NCBI GenBank assembly: GCA_016718565.1
Contig: JADKCZ010000018.1
Coordinates: 730,109 to 794,108 of the forward strand
Direction: 5' to 3'
Source: Anaeromyxobacter sp.
Lineage (GTDB): Bacteria; Myxococcota; Myxococcia; Myxococcales; Anaeromyxobacteraceae
DNA: 64,000 nucleotides
The notes beneath the pieces were generated by a model. The model saw nothing but the letters and a program-made list of their open reading frames with translations. It did no database searches and was not told the origin of the DNA. Within the stretch, counting starts at the first letter, position 1. The number at the start of each line of letters is the position of its first letter. Shown piece by piece: positions 55,943 to 64,000 of the stretch. A program made the translations under genes and the position numbers.

Positions 55943-56060
55943 CCCGCTTCACCGGAGGGAGCGGCCGTCGGCCGCGGGCCCCTGGCGTGGCGCGCCCGTC
56001 CCGGGCGGGCCCGCAGGGGGCCTTGCCGTTGACGCCGGGTACGCCAATATCGGTGCGGCC

Positions 56061-56627
56061 ATGCCGCCCGCACCGGAGACCCCCATGCTGGTCCGCGCCG
56101 CCCTCGGCGACGACGCCGCGGTGCGCGGTTGCCTGGCCCGCTTCGGTGGGCTGGTCTGGGCCCTGGCCCGCCGCCTCTCGCCCTCGCCCGCCGACGCCGA
56201 GGACGCCACCCAGGAGATCTTCCTCGACCTGTGGCGCCACGGCGCCCGCTACGACCCGGCCCGGGGCTCGGAGGAGGTCTTCGTGGCCATGCTGGCCCGG
56301 CGCCGGCTCATCGACCGGCGCCGCACGGTCCTGCGCCGCCCGGCCACCCTGCCCCTCGCCGAGGCGGCCGGGGCGTCGGTCCAGGGTGACGCGGAGCGCT
56401 GCGCCGAGGCCGGCCTGGCCGTCCGGGCCATGGCGGGGCTGCGGGTGGAGCAGCGGGAGGTCCTGCGCCTGTCGGTGACGCAGGGGCTGACGCACGAGGA
56501 GATTGCCGCCCAGACCGGCATGCCGCTCGGCACCGTGAAGGCCCACACCCGGCGCGGCCTCCAGCGCATCCGGGCGGCCCTGCTGGGCGAAGTGAACGAG
56601 GGAGTATCGCCGGAGGACGAGCGATGA
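56061..56627 (+). CDS. ECF-type RNA polymerase sigma factor
   Basis: 188 residues from the ATG at 56061. Region 2 reads PADAEDATQEIFLDLWRHGA, then FVAMLARRRLIDRRR. Region 4 reads LRVEQREVLRLSVTQGLTHE, then EIAAQTGMPLGTVKAHTRRG. It directs RNA polymerase to a small stress or envelope regulon. The stop overlaps the anti-sigma start (ATGA), the usual arrangement for a sigma factor and its inhibitor. Confidence 0.92.
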   Translation: MPPAPETPMLVRAALGDDAAVRGCLARFGGLVWALARRLSPSPADAEDATQEIFLDLWRHGARYDPARGSEEVFVAMLARRRLIDRRRTVLRRPATLPLAEAAGASVQGDAERCAEAGLAVRAMAGLRVEQREVLRLSVTQGLTHEEIAAQTGMPLGTVKAHTRRGLQRIRAALLGEVNEGVSPEDER

Positions 56628-57484
56628 GCGGGCCGGACCGACAGGACGAGCTGCTGGCCGCCCGCGCCCTCGAGGGGCTCGTCCCCGAGGAGGCGTCGGA
56701 GCTCCTGCGCCTGCGCGCCGCCGGCGACGACGGGTTCGACCTGGCGGCCGCGGCCGTGGCGCTCGGCACCATCCCGCCCGAGCCGATGCCGGCGGAGCTG
56801 GCGGCCAAGGTGCTGGCCGCCGCGCCGAGCGCCGGCGCCGCGCGGGCCGCCGGGCCGGCCGTTGGACCGGTCGGCGTGGCACCGATCGCCGGACCGGCCG
56901 GCGTGGTCCGGGTCGTCGAGCCGCCTGCCCGTGGCCCAGGCACCCCGGAAGGCGCGCCCGGACCTGTTCCGATGGGGCGGCTGGGCCGTCGCGGCCGCCT
57001 GCCTGGCCCTGGCCGGCGCGGCCTGGCTCCGCCCGCCCGAGGTGCTGGAGACGGAGCGGCTGGTGGTGCAGTCGCCACCGCCCGTGCCTCCCCTGCGGCG
57101 CGGCGCGAGGCGCTGCTCCGGGAGGCCCCGGACGCGCGCACCGTGGCCTGGGCGGCCACCAAGGACCCTGCGGCGCAGGGCGCCTCCGGCGACGTGGTCT
57201 GGAGCGGGGCGCGCCAGGCCGGCTTCATGCGCATCCGCGGGCTCCAGCGCAACGACCGCGTCCGCGCCCAGTACCAGCTCTGGATCTTCGACGCCGCGCG
57301 CGAGGCGGCCCACCCGGTGGACGGCGGTGTCTTCGACGTGGCGGGGGACGAGGTGGTCGTCCCCATCGACGCGGCGGTCGCGGTGGACCGGCCGACCCTG
57401 TTCGCGGTCACGGTGGAGCGGCCCGGCGGCGTGGTGGTGTCGAGGCGCGAGCGGATCGTGCTGGCGGCGGCCGTGGCGAACTGA
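56624..57484 (+). CDS. RskA-like anti-sigma factor, with a compensated double frameshift
   Basis: The frame is open throughout (286 residues). But in the middle (about 56930-57090) a neighbouring frame carries the expected protein: APRKARPDLFRWGGWAVAAA then CLALAGAAWLRPPEVLETER, a membrane helix absent from the main frame. The N-terminal sigma-binding part (RQDELLAARALEGLVPEEAS) and the C-terminal RskA domain (FMRIRGLQRNDRVRAQYQLW) are in the main frame. Two opposite one-base changes near 56925-56945 and 57085-57100 would explain this. The true product is probably a single-pass membrane anti-sigma factor. Confidence 0.78.
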   Translation: MSGPDRQDELLAARALEGLVPEEASELLRLRAAGDDGFDLAAAAVALGTIPPEPMPAELAAKVLAAAPSAGAARAAGPAVGPVGVAPIAGPAGVVRVVEPPARGPGTPEGAPGPVPMGRLGRRGRLPGPGRRGLAPPARGAGDGAAGGAVATARASPAARREALLREAPDARTVAWAATKDPAAQGASGDVVWSGARQAGFMRIRGLQRNDRVRAQYQLWIFDAAREAAHPVDGGVFDVAGDEVVVPIDAAVAVDRPTLFAVTVERPGGVVVSRRERIVLAAAVAN

Positions 57485-57497
57485 GCCGGGCGGGCGA

Positions 57498-58799
57498 GTT
57501 CGGACGTGGTCCAGACCGGCTACATCGGTAACGGGCTGACCGGAGACATGGGTAACAGTCTCGGCCATGCCCTGGGCCCAGGCTGACCAGATGAGCGAGC
57601 GACTCCGATTCGTGTTGGCGCAGCGGAAGAACAGGTCGACCTTCAGCAGCCTCTGTGCGGCGTTCGGCGTGGCGCCAAAGACCGGGTACAAGTGGCTGCA
57701 TCAGTTCGAGGCCTCGGGGGCCGCCGGACTCGTGGACCGATCCCGCCGGCCCAAGTCGAATAGCCGGGCCATCCCCGAGGCCGTGCGCGATCGCCTGGTC
57801 GAGCTGCGTCGCGTCCACCCGACCTGGGGCCCGAAGAAGCTCGTCGCGTGGCTCGAGGCGAACACGCTCGGCCTCGATGTGCCGGCCCCAAGCACGGTCG
57901 GCGAACTGCTGAAGCAGCGCGGGCTCGTGATGGAGCGCAAGCGAATACGCCACCAGCAGCCTCGTACGGAGCCACTTCGCCACGCTGACAAGCCCAACGC
58001 AGTCTGGGCGATGGACTTCAAGGGCTGGTTCCGCCTGGGCGATGGCGTTCGATGCGACCCGCTGACCATCACCGACGGATTCAGTCGGTACCTCCTTTGC
58101 TGCAATGCCGGGAAGGCGACGGGCGACGAGGTCGCCAGAGACGTCTGGGCCGCGCTGGTGAGGACGTTCCGCGAGTTCGGCATGCCAGCGGCCATTCGCG
58201 TCGACAACGGCCAGCCCTGGGCTGCCCCGAAGGGCACGCTGGGCATCACAAAGCTCGCCGTGAAGATCTTGAAGGCCGGCGTGGCGCTGGAGCGTATCGA
58301 TCCCGGCAAGCCCCAGCAGAACGGCCGTCACGAGCGCTTCCACCTGACGCTCAAGCAGGAGACCGTTCAGCCTCCGGCCGAGGACATGCAGGCGCAGCAA
58401 GACCGCTTCGACCTCTTCCAGCGCGAATACAACGACGAGCGCCCGCACGAAGCGTTGCGGCAGCGACCGCCCAGCAAGATCTACACCCGTTCAAAGCGAG
58501 CCTGCCCGAGTCGCCTCGCCGTGCCGGAGTATCCGAGCTGGTACTCCACCGTCACGCTCAAGATAGGAGGCAACGTGCACCTCCTCGGGACGACCTACTT
58601 CATCAGCACTGCACTTGAGGACGAACGGGTCGGCATCGTCGAGGTCGAAGACGGCTGCTTCGAGCTCTACTTCTTCAGTCGGCTCCTTGGCCGGATCCAC
58701 ACCGCACACCCTGAACTGGGCTTCATCGCCGCCTGAGCACCGTTACCGATGTCTCCGGTCTGGGCGTTACCTGTGTTTCCGGTTGCACAACGTCCGAAC
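57498..58799. mobile_element. IS481-family insertion sequence
   Basis: About 1.3 kb. The outer inverted repeat starts GTTCGGACGT at both ends (57498-57507 and 58790-58799). Each end then has two tandem copies of an ACCGG-N-ACAT-GGTAAC-type motif. On the left these are 57515-57533 and 57539-57556; on the right they appear inverted at about 58740-58786. One intact transposase gene lies inside. I see no clear target-site duplication. Its base composition and codon use are less G+C-biased than its neighbours, consistent with recent arrival. It lies 13 bp after the anti-sigma stop. Confidence 0.85.
57567..58736 (+). CDS. IS481-family transposase
   Basis: 389 residues, uninterrupted. An N-terminal helix-turn-helix (FSSLCAAFGVAPKTGYKWLH) is followed by an rve/DDE domain: Asp150 in VWAMDFKGWF, Asp213 in IRVDNGQPW and Glu256 in NGRHERFHLTLKQE. 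YNDERPHEALRQRPPSKIY and a C-terminal beta region follow, as in IS481 members that carry paired end motifs. It should be functional by sequence. Confidence 0.93.
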   Translation: MPWAQADQMSERLRFVLAQRKNRSTFSSLCAAFGVAPKTGYKWLHQFEASGAAGLVDRSRRPKSNSRAIPEAVRDRLVELRRVHPTWGPKKLVAWLEANTLGLDVPAPSTVGELLKQRGLVMERKRIRHQQPRTEPLRHADKPNAVWAMDFKGWFRLGDGVRCDPLTITDGFSRYLLCCNAGKATGDEVARDVWAALVRTFREFGMPAAIRVDNGQPWAAPKGTLGITKLAVKILKAGVALERIDPGKPQQNGRHERFHLTLKQETVQPPAEDMQAQQDRFDLFQREYNDERPHEALRQRPPSKIYTRSKRACPSRLAVPEYPSWYSTVTLKIGGNVHLLGTTYFISTALEDERVGIVEVEDGCFELYFFSRLLGRIHTAHPELGFIAA

Positions 58800-58825
58800 C
58801 AAGATCGTAGGGTGGCGATGAGCTG

Positions 58826-59845
58826 GTGGCCCCGATCCTCACCTGGGCCGCGCCGCCCGGGCCGGAACTCCTGGGCTTTGGGGCCAGGGGCGGAATCGCA
58901 CTGGCTGCCCTCGCTGCTCACGCTGGTGGGTGCGGGTGCTCATCCTCCTCCGGGACCCCCACCCCCTCCGACCGCCACGGCCTGCGCCGACGGGCTCCGG
59001 AACCAGGACGAGACCGACGTGGACTGCGGCGGCTCCTGCCGCGCCGGCTGTGCCGTGGCCGCGTCGTGCAGCGTGAACGCCGACTGCATGCTCGGAGCCT
59101 GCTCGGGTCGCACCTGCGTGGTGCCGGCTGGCGCGCCGACGCCCACGGGGCCGGTCAGCGCGGTCCTCGGCGCGGCCGGGGGCGCTGGACGTGGTCACGC
59201 CCGAAGGAGCGACGCTCCACCTGGAGGTGCTCGCAGGGGCGCTGATCGCCGATGTCCCGCTGACCGTGGAGCCGCTGGCGGCTCAGCGTGGCGAGTGGTT
59301 CCGTATCGCCTTCGACACGCCAGGGCTGCTCTTCCGTCAGCCCGTCGCCGTGACCCCTGACCATCCCCGGCGGCGCCTTCGACGCCGACGCCACCCTGTT
59401 CTCCCGCGCGTCGGGCGCCGACCAGCGGTTCTACGCCCTTCCGTCCGGAGCCCCGACGGCCGCACGCTGACGGCGGCGGTGACCTCGCTGGGCTTCGGCA
59501 GCCTGGCGACACCGGGCCTGCCCCCACGGCCGCCGTCGCGCGGCAGGCGCACGGCCTCCACCTGGGCGGCCCCGTGGCGACCAGCCCGGGCGCCGACCCG
59601 GTCTACTGGAACCGCTTCTTCCTGAACGCCGCCTCCATCCCGCTCGACGACCTTCTGCCGGCGCTGCGGACCCTCTTCTCCGGGCTGCTCGAGGAGGGGC
59701 TCGTCCAGGAGGCCATGGTCCTGTCCATCGGGACCAACATGCTGCTGCAGCGCCTCGGCGCAGACGAGGGCCAGTGGACGGCGCGGCGCGGGCCTTCTTC
59801 GACGACATGATGAGGAGCGTCTGCACGGGCCTGGAGGGGCGATGA
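58826..59845 (+). pseudogene. Cys-rich exported lipoprotein gene, frame-disrupted
   Basis: Pieces in different frames join in order. First a lipoprotein-like signal (ALAALAAHAGGCGCSSSSGT). Next a Cys-rich module (ACADGLRNQDETDVDCGGSC, CAVAASCSVNADCMLGACSG). Then VTPEGATLHLEVLAGALIAD and VPLTVEPLAAQRGEWFRIAF, then LNAASIPLDDLLPALRTLFS, then the end AFFDDMMRSVCTGLEGR. At least four frame changes are needed (near 58970, 59170, 59360 and 59775). The Cys-rich module is typical of myxobacterial secreted proteins. Boundaries are approximate; the 5' part lies close to the IS end and may be truncated. Confidence 0.6.
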
Positions 59846-61720
59846 AGCGCTCCGCCGAGCCCCAGCCGCAGTGCTTCTGGCAGGCGCGCGACTCGCTGAA
59901 GGACCTGCTGACCCTCGGCAGGCTGGAGAACCAGGTCGACGCTATCGCCAGCGGCGGGTGCAACGCCAACAACGCCTGGGCCGCCACCGCCAGCGCGCTG
60001 ATCGATCGGACGGCTGACTACCTGAACAACTCCGCCAATCGGCTCTCCATCGTGGCCTGCAACTGCAGGGATCCCAAGCGGCTGGCGGCCGAGGCGGCGG
60101 GCCGGCTGAAGGCACGCCCCTGGTGCCGCGCGCAGCCGCCCCAGTCCAGGATCGCCCCGGGGGGTGTCGTCCGTCGCCTCTGACCGCACCACCGAGCCGG
60201 GTGAGTGGAGGTGCTGCTCGAGTCGGTGTCCGACTCCGGAGATGCCTTCGCTCCTCTACGCCGTTGGCGCCGTCGAGGATGGCCAGCGCTGCGATTCGGC
60301 CGCACGTGGCGCGCTCATCGGCTCTGCGCGCAAGCATGCCTATGCGCTCTGCAACGACAACCAGGACAGCTCCATCCTGACCTCGCTCGGCTGCAGGGTC
60401 GGCATCCTGGACGCGCCGCGCCCGAGCTCGGCGTCGCGATCCTGATGGACGCCCACGCTGGCGGTGCCGCGCTCCACGTGGTCGCCGAGCGAGCCGGGCA
60501 CTCGCCGATCGCCACGGTCGACGTCCTCCCCCGACCGCGCCCGACCAGGCCCCGGCCGTGCCCCCCGTCGAGGCGGACCTGGACGGCTGGCCCAGCTCCG
60601 GTCCCATCGCCACGCTGCGCTGCCGGACGAGTCCTCCTTCGGGGCTGCGACCCTGAGCAGGACGAGCTCACCTTCACGGCGGTCGCCGGCGCCACCCGCG
60701 TCCTCGAGTCCCGCTACGCCAACGCCGCGCAGGACATCCTCACGGCCGCGGCCGCGCCTTTACCCGATCGACCTCCACAGCACGCGCTTGGCCTCGGCCT
60801 CCCCACCGACGGCACCGGGTCCTTCGACGTCGTCATCGAGCGCAAGGGGCCTGGTTGTGGAGTCCAGCCGGCCAGCAACACCATCTTCACCGTGCCGGTG
60901 AAGTTTGGCGTGCCCCGGCTGGTCCTGGACGAATCGCGTAGCTTCCCGCATGTCTACAGGGTTCAAGATCGGGGGCCGACCGGCCCGACGGAGATCTCAG
61001 CGTCACCGGGCCCGGAGCGCTACTTCCTGCGCCTCTACTTGCGCCAGCGGAACGTCCTGATCGGTACGGTCGTCAGTCTTCGACGGCACCTCGGCCGGAT
61101 GGGCCACTCCTGACGCTACCGGGGCCATCGGCCCGGTCCACCTGCCGGCGGCGACAGCGAGGATCCCGTGGCCGCCAGCAGCAACGGACGTTTCCGGGCC
61201 AACGGCACGACCAAGACTTCGCGTCCGCGCCGGCGGGGAGGGTTCCTGAGACGTCACGCACCCCGGTGTCCGCATCTACGACAAACCAGACCGACGCGTT
61301 GATTGACTCCCTTCACCGACAAAGAACTCCTTCCAGGGCCTCGCCGTAGGACCCGCTGGCGAGGTGTTCACGCCGAGCAACCCGGCTGGTACCTGCTGGC
61401 TGCCGGCGGCGCCCCCGGGTCCTCGGCAACTACCAGGCTTCTCGAGCGCCTTCAGCGTCGGCGGCGACAAGGTCATACTCTCGGATACCCCCATCCTTCA
61501 TCGAGGTGGACCTCGCCACCGGCCAGAGCCGCACGCTGCCGGCGCTCGGCAGCAACACCACCTCGGCGCCCTGACCGTCGAGGAGGGCGGCCTCCTGTCT
61601 CCACGTCTCAGGGTGAAGCCGAGCTCGCAGCTCCACCCGCCGGACCTGGCCACCGATGCGATCACCGACGTGGGGGAGTTGCCCTGGGGGCTCGGCCAGT
61701 TGCAGTGTACGCCTCCCTGA
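59842..61720 (+). pseudogene. Large exported protein gene(s), frame-disrupted
   Basis: The ATG at 59842 overlaps the previous stop (ATGA) and reads CFWQARDSLKDLLTLGRLEN, then CNANNAWAATASALIDRTAD. After about 60120 the sense passes among all three frames. Recognisable pieces include SLLYAVGAVEDGQRCDSAAR, LTFTAVAGATRVLESRYANA, KFGVPRLVLDESRSFPHVYR, FSVGGDKVILSD, EVDLATGQSRTLPALGSNTT and ALTVEEGGLLS. It resembles a long beta-rich surface protein. It may be one gene or a continuation of the one before. I cannot name the family. Confidence 0.45.
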
Positions 61721-62255
61721 CCCGGCGGGCGGCCTCAGCGTCGGGCCGCCCTCGCCCTCGCCTCCTCCACCCACCCCCCTGGTGCGGCAGCCAGGCCAGC
61801 GCCGGCTCGCGCTGGCCCCAGTCGCCTCGCACTCGAAGCCGGGCGACGGCGCCAGCGCCCGGCTCACGCGCGGGCGGTCGTCGAAGGCCATGCGGCAGCC
61901 GACCTCGCTGAGGAACGCAGGGCGCCAGCGCGTCCCGCGGGGCTCCGCTTCGGCCGCGCTCGAGCAGCGGCCGGACGCGGGTAGCGGATGATCCGGCGCC
62001 GGTCGCCCTCGGGCGGCTCCACGCCGTCCACCCAGGGCACGCCGACGTGCTCGGCCAGCACCCAGTCACCGGTGAGGAGCAGGGCGGCCAGGGCCGCTGC
62101 GGGGTCGCTCGAGGCCACGGAGGCCCCCTCACCCCGGCCCTCCCCCGACGGGAGCGGGCCTCGAGGAAGCGCCCGGCGCCTTTGAGGCCTGGCCGGGTCA
62201 GGCAGCATTGCCCGCCGCAGTCGGCGCAGAGGTCGGGGCGCTCGTTGCCGCTCAC
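61662..62255 (-). pseudogene. YkgJ-type zinc/iron-binding protein gene, frame-disrupted
   Basis: From a GTG at 62255 overlapping the previous stop (GTGA): ERPDLCADCGGQCCLTRPGL. This is followed in another frame by SDPAAALAALLLTGDWVLAE, then by a third segment with CRMAFDDRPRV and FECEAT, and finally DAEAARRVREAYTATG. The Cys clusters follow the YkgJ pattern (CxxCGGxCC near the start, later GC and EC). At least three frame changes. A REP-like palindrome is embedded at 62124-62160 and read as GPLPSGEGRGEG. Confidence 0.6.
62124..62160. repeat. REP-like palindrome, copy 3 (inside a broken gene)
   Basis: The head CCCCCTCACCCCGGCCCTC (62124-62142) is identical to that at 26276-26294. The palindrome is weaker here (GGCCC with GGGCC plus a short inner stem). 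It lies inside the YkgJ-type reading frame. Confidence 0.7.
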
Positions 62256-63108
62256 CGGATGAGGTCCTGGCGAGCACGGTCCAGTCCGAGCGGGCGTGCC
62301 CCTCAGGCCAGCACTCGTCCATCCGGGCGGCGATGGCCGGCCGATGGCGGTGAGCGGCACCCCCGGCCGCCGCGGCCTCCAGCATGAGCCGGGCGTCCTT
62401 GCGAGCCATGCCGAGCTTCCCAGGACGGGTTGGCGAAGCCGCCGGGCTGGATCCGCTCATCCGCGCCGGGACCAGCGCACCCGGGTTGAAGAGGTCGAAG
62501 AGCGCGCCGGCCTCGGCGGGTGGGATGCCCTGCGCCTTGCCCAGCGCCAGCGTCGATGAGGCCGTATGGTCATGGCCACCAGGAAGAGGTTGCCGATGAG
62601 CTTGAGGCCCGCGGCCCGCTCCTCCTGCGGCCCCACCCAGGTGAGAGCGCCGGTTATCGGCCGCAGCGCCGGCGACAGCGTCGAAGCGGGCGCGCGATCG
62701 CCGGAGGCCAGCATGAGGCCGGTCCCTCCAGCGCGTTGACCGGTCCCATGAAGACCGGCGCTGCGAAGGTGATTGCCGCGCGCCGCCCACCGGGGCTCGC
62801 CCGCGCGCCGTGCCGGCGGCCGAGGTGGCGCTGTGGTCACCACCCGCCGCCGCCGGAAGCCGCCAGGCCGGGCCGCCTCCAGCACTCGTCCACCGTGCCG
62901 CGCCGCCGGAGAGCGTGAGCACCCGCGCCGCGCCGCGCACCGCCGCGGCCGGGTCGGCGCACGGGATCGCCCCCACCCGGCCAGCGCGGCGCCTTGGCCG
63001 CGGTGCGGTTCCAGACCTGCACCGGCTGCCGCGGCGGCGCAAGGCCTTCTGCCACGAAGCTGCCCCCGAGGAGGCCGGTGCCGAGGAAGGGGAGACGACG
63101 GGGCGCAT
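62252..63108 (-). pseudogene. 3-hydroxyisobutyrate dehydrogenase-like gene, frame-disrupted
   Basis: From an ATG at 63108. FLGTGLLGGSFV is obtained with a small correction in the C-run at about 63088-63092. Then VWNRTAAKA, GAIPCADPAAAVRGAARVLT, LTWVGPQEERAAGLKLIGNL, SSTLALGKAQGIPPAEAGAL then FDLFNPGALVPAR, LGMARKDARLMLEAAAAGG and DWTVLAR. Together they follow a beta-hydroxyacid dehydrogenase: Rossmann fold, central helix with the catalytic Lys, helical tail. Total length fits about 285 residues. At least five frame changes. The stop at 62252 gives the GTGA junction with the next gene. Confidence 0.65.
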
Positions 63109-63452
63109 CCTGCCCCGCGTCGGGCTGGCACCGCTAGCGTCGAGGGCGATGCGCCATGCCCCTCCCCACCGGCCCGGTCGCCGGCGTCCTCCTTGGCTGA
63201 CCCGACGCTTCTCGACGAGCTCGGCCCTGACGCCCTGAGGAGCGGCGGCGCTGGAACGATCGCTGGGCGACTGCCAGCCTGGAGCTCCGCCTTGGTTGCG
63301 CCGCCGAGGCCGGTGACGACGGCTTCACCAGCGCCCCGAGCGGCCCTGGGCGCCCTCGGCCGGTGAACGTGCTGGTTCGGACGTCCGGAACCGTCGCCCT
63401 CGGTCGCTCCTGCCCCCTGACCTTTACGCCGTGGCGGGCCAGGGACAACCCG
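63109..63452. other. Gap with no assignable gene
   Basis: 344 bp between the divergent dehydrogenase-like and epimerase genes. A plus-strand piece (EERRRWNDRWATASLELRLG) hints at a small broken reading frame, but I cannot support it. No repeats, tRNA or clear promoter seen. Confidence 0.4.
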
Positions 63453-64000
63453 ATGCACGTCCTCCTCATCGGCGGGAACTGTCTGTGGGCCCCCTGCTCG
63501 GCTGGCGGCGCCTGGCGGGCGGCCACCGGTCACCACCGCGGCCACCACCCGGTCCCGTTCGGCGGGCGGGTGAGCGGGCTGGTCGGCGACCGGACGGGCG
63601 ACCCGGCAGGCCTCCCTCGGCGGCCGCCCTTCGACGCGGTGGTGGACTTCGTGGCCTTCACCGGCGCCGACGACGAGAGCGCCACGGCGGCGCTGGCCGG
63701 GCGCTGCGGCCACTACGTCCCCATCTCCACCGGGCAGGTTCACTTGGTGCGCCAGGGGCGTCGATGTCGGACACCGAGGCGGACGCCGATGTCCGGTTCG
63801 GTGATGCCGGCGCCCCGCAGGCCCCTTCGACCGTGGCAGGGACTACGGCGCGGGATGCGGACCTGCGAGGAGGCGTTGCCGGCCGCGGCCGGCTTCCCAG
63901 CCACCCGCGTCCGCATCCCCATGGTGAACGGCGAGCGCGACCTGCAGCGCCGGCTGCGGTACTCTGGCGGCTGCTCGACGGCGGCCCGGTGTTGCTGCCG
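63453..64000 (+). pseudogene. NAD-dependent epimerase/dehydratase gene, frame-disrupted and cut by window end
   Basis: The ATG at 63453 reads MHVLLIGGNCL (Rossmann start), then in other frames VVDFVAFTGADDESATAALA, GRCGHYVPISTGQVHLVRQG and FPATRVRIPMVNGERDLQRR. The parts follow the order of an extended short-chain dehydrogenase with a nucleotide-binding start and a middle STGQV segment. At least three frame changes before the window ends, so the C-terminus is not seen. Confidence 0.6.

Noticed and set aside
55896..56060. An N-terminal extension of the ECF sigma factor
   Set aside because: The extra 55 residues are Gly/Pro/Arg-rich and begin inside the previous gene's stop region and hairpin. 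The ATG at 56061 gives a normal sigma-factor length.
57485..57510. A target-site duplication flanking the IS
   Set aside because: Bases outside the GTTCGGACGT repeats do not match between the left (GGGCGGGCGA) and right (CAAGATCGTA) sides.

Overview
The window is a very G+C-rich chromosome segment with densely packed genes. GTG starts and 4-14 bp gene overlaps are frequent. The gene set points to a myxobacterium, most likely Anaeromyxobacter or a close relative. It includes AcnB, monomeric NADP-isocitrate dehydrogenase, a large cbb3-oxidase cluster, ThyX, a Rho with a disordered N-terminus, a FIST sensor, MshEN/GAF, FHA and TPR proteins, and a Cys-rich lipoprotein with the C-DG-ETDVDCGG motif. 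This placement is inference from gene content and base composition. No rRNA gene is present.

Layout. 0-1 kb: tail of a gene for a secreted protein, a tRNA-Gln/tRNA-Glu pair with an intrinsic terminator, and a small exported protein. 1-7 kb: an MshEN-GAF protein, an aspartase/fumarase-family lyase, a Nudix hydrolase gene broken by one base, and an orphan histidine kinase. 7-15.2 kb: a minus-strand TCA block (icd-mdh, a TPR gene, acnB) with recognisable promoters before icd and acnB. 15.4-23.9 kb: a complete, translationally coupled cbb3 oxidase operon reading ccoN, ccoO-cytochrome c fusion, a haem-less CcoP N-terminal domain, a 46-residue micro-protein, ccoG, ccoH, a SafE-like gene, ccoI, ccoS. 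24-28.5 kb: a molybdopterin oxidoreductase, an epimerase preceded by a large hexanucleotide tract, a bacteriohaemerythrin, a zinc-ribbon protein and tRNA-Cys. 28.5-30.1 kb: three overlapping genes resembling type III secretion accessory genes. 30-37.7 kb: an unknown exported protein, a penicillin-acylase-family hydrolase, a FIST protein coupled to a degenerate histidine kinase, and a permuted-papain-like protein. 38-50.4 kb: mostly metabolism (aminotransferase, argJ, peroxiredoxin, asd, nitroreductase, aldehyde dehydrogenase, MFS transporter, thioesterase, thyX), plus OmpA and FHA proteins. 50.5-57.5 kb: an SppA fused to a barrel-like domain, rho, a two-FAS1 lipoprotein, and an ECF sigma factor with an RskA-like anti-sigma. 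57.5-58.8 kb: an intact IS481-family element.

From 58.8 kb to the end, a Cys-rich exported protein, a YkgJ-type protein, a 3-hydroxyisobutyrate-dehydrogenase-like protein and an epimerase can all be recognised. Each is broken by many single-base frame changes. Gene order, overlaps and stop/start junctions are preserved, so sequence or assembly error is as likely as real decay.

The two structural themes most worth following are a GGTCGN-type hexanucleotide repeat family and a rearranged cbb3 oxidase. The repeat occurs at four loci: two inside genes, one directly before a gene and one in an intergenic region. In the oxidase, the second c-type haem domain sits on CcoO and CcoP is reduced to its membrane domain.
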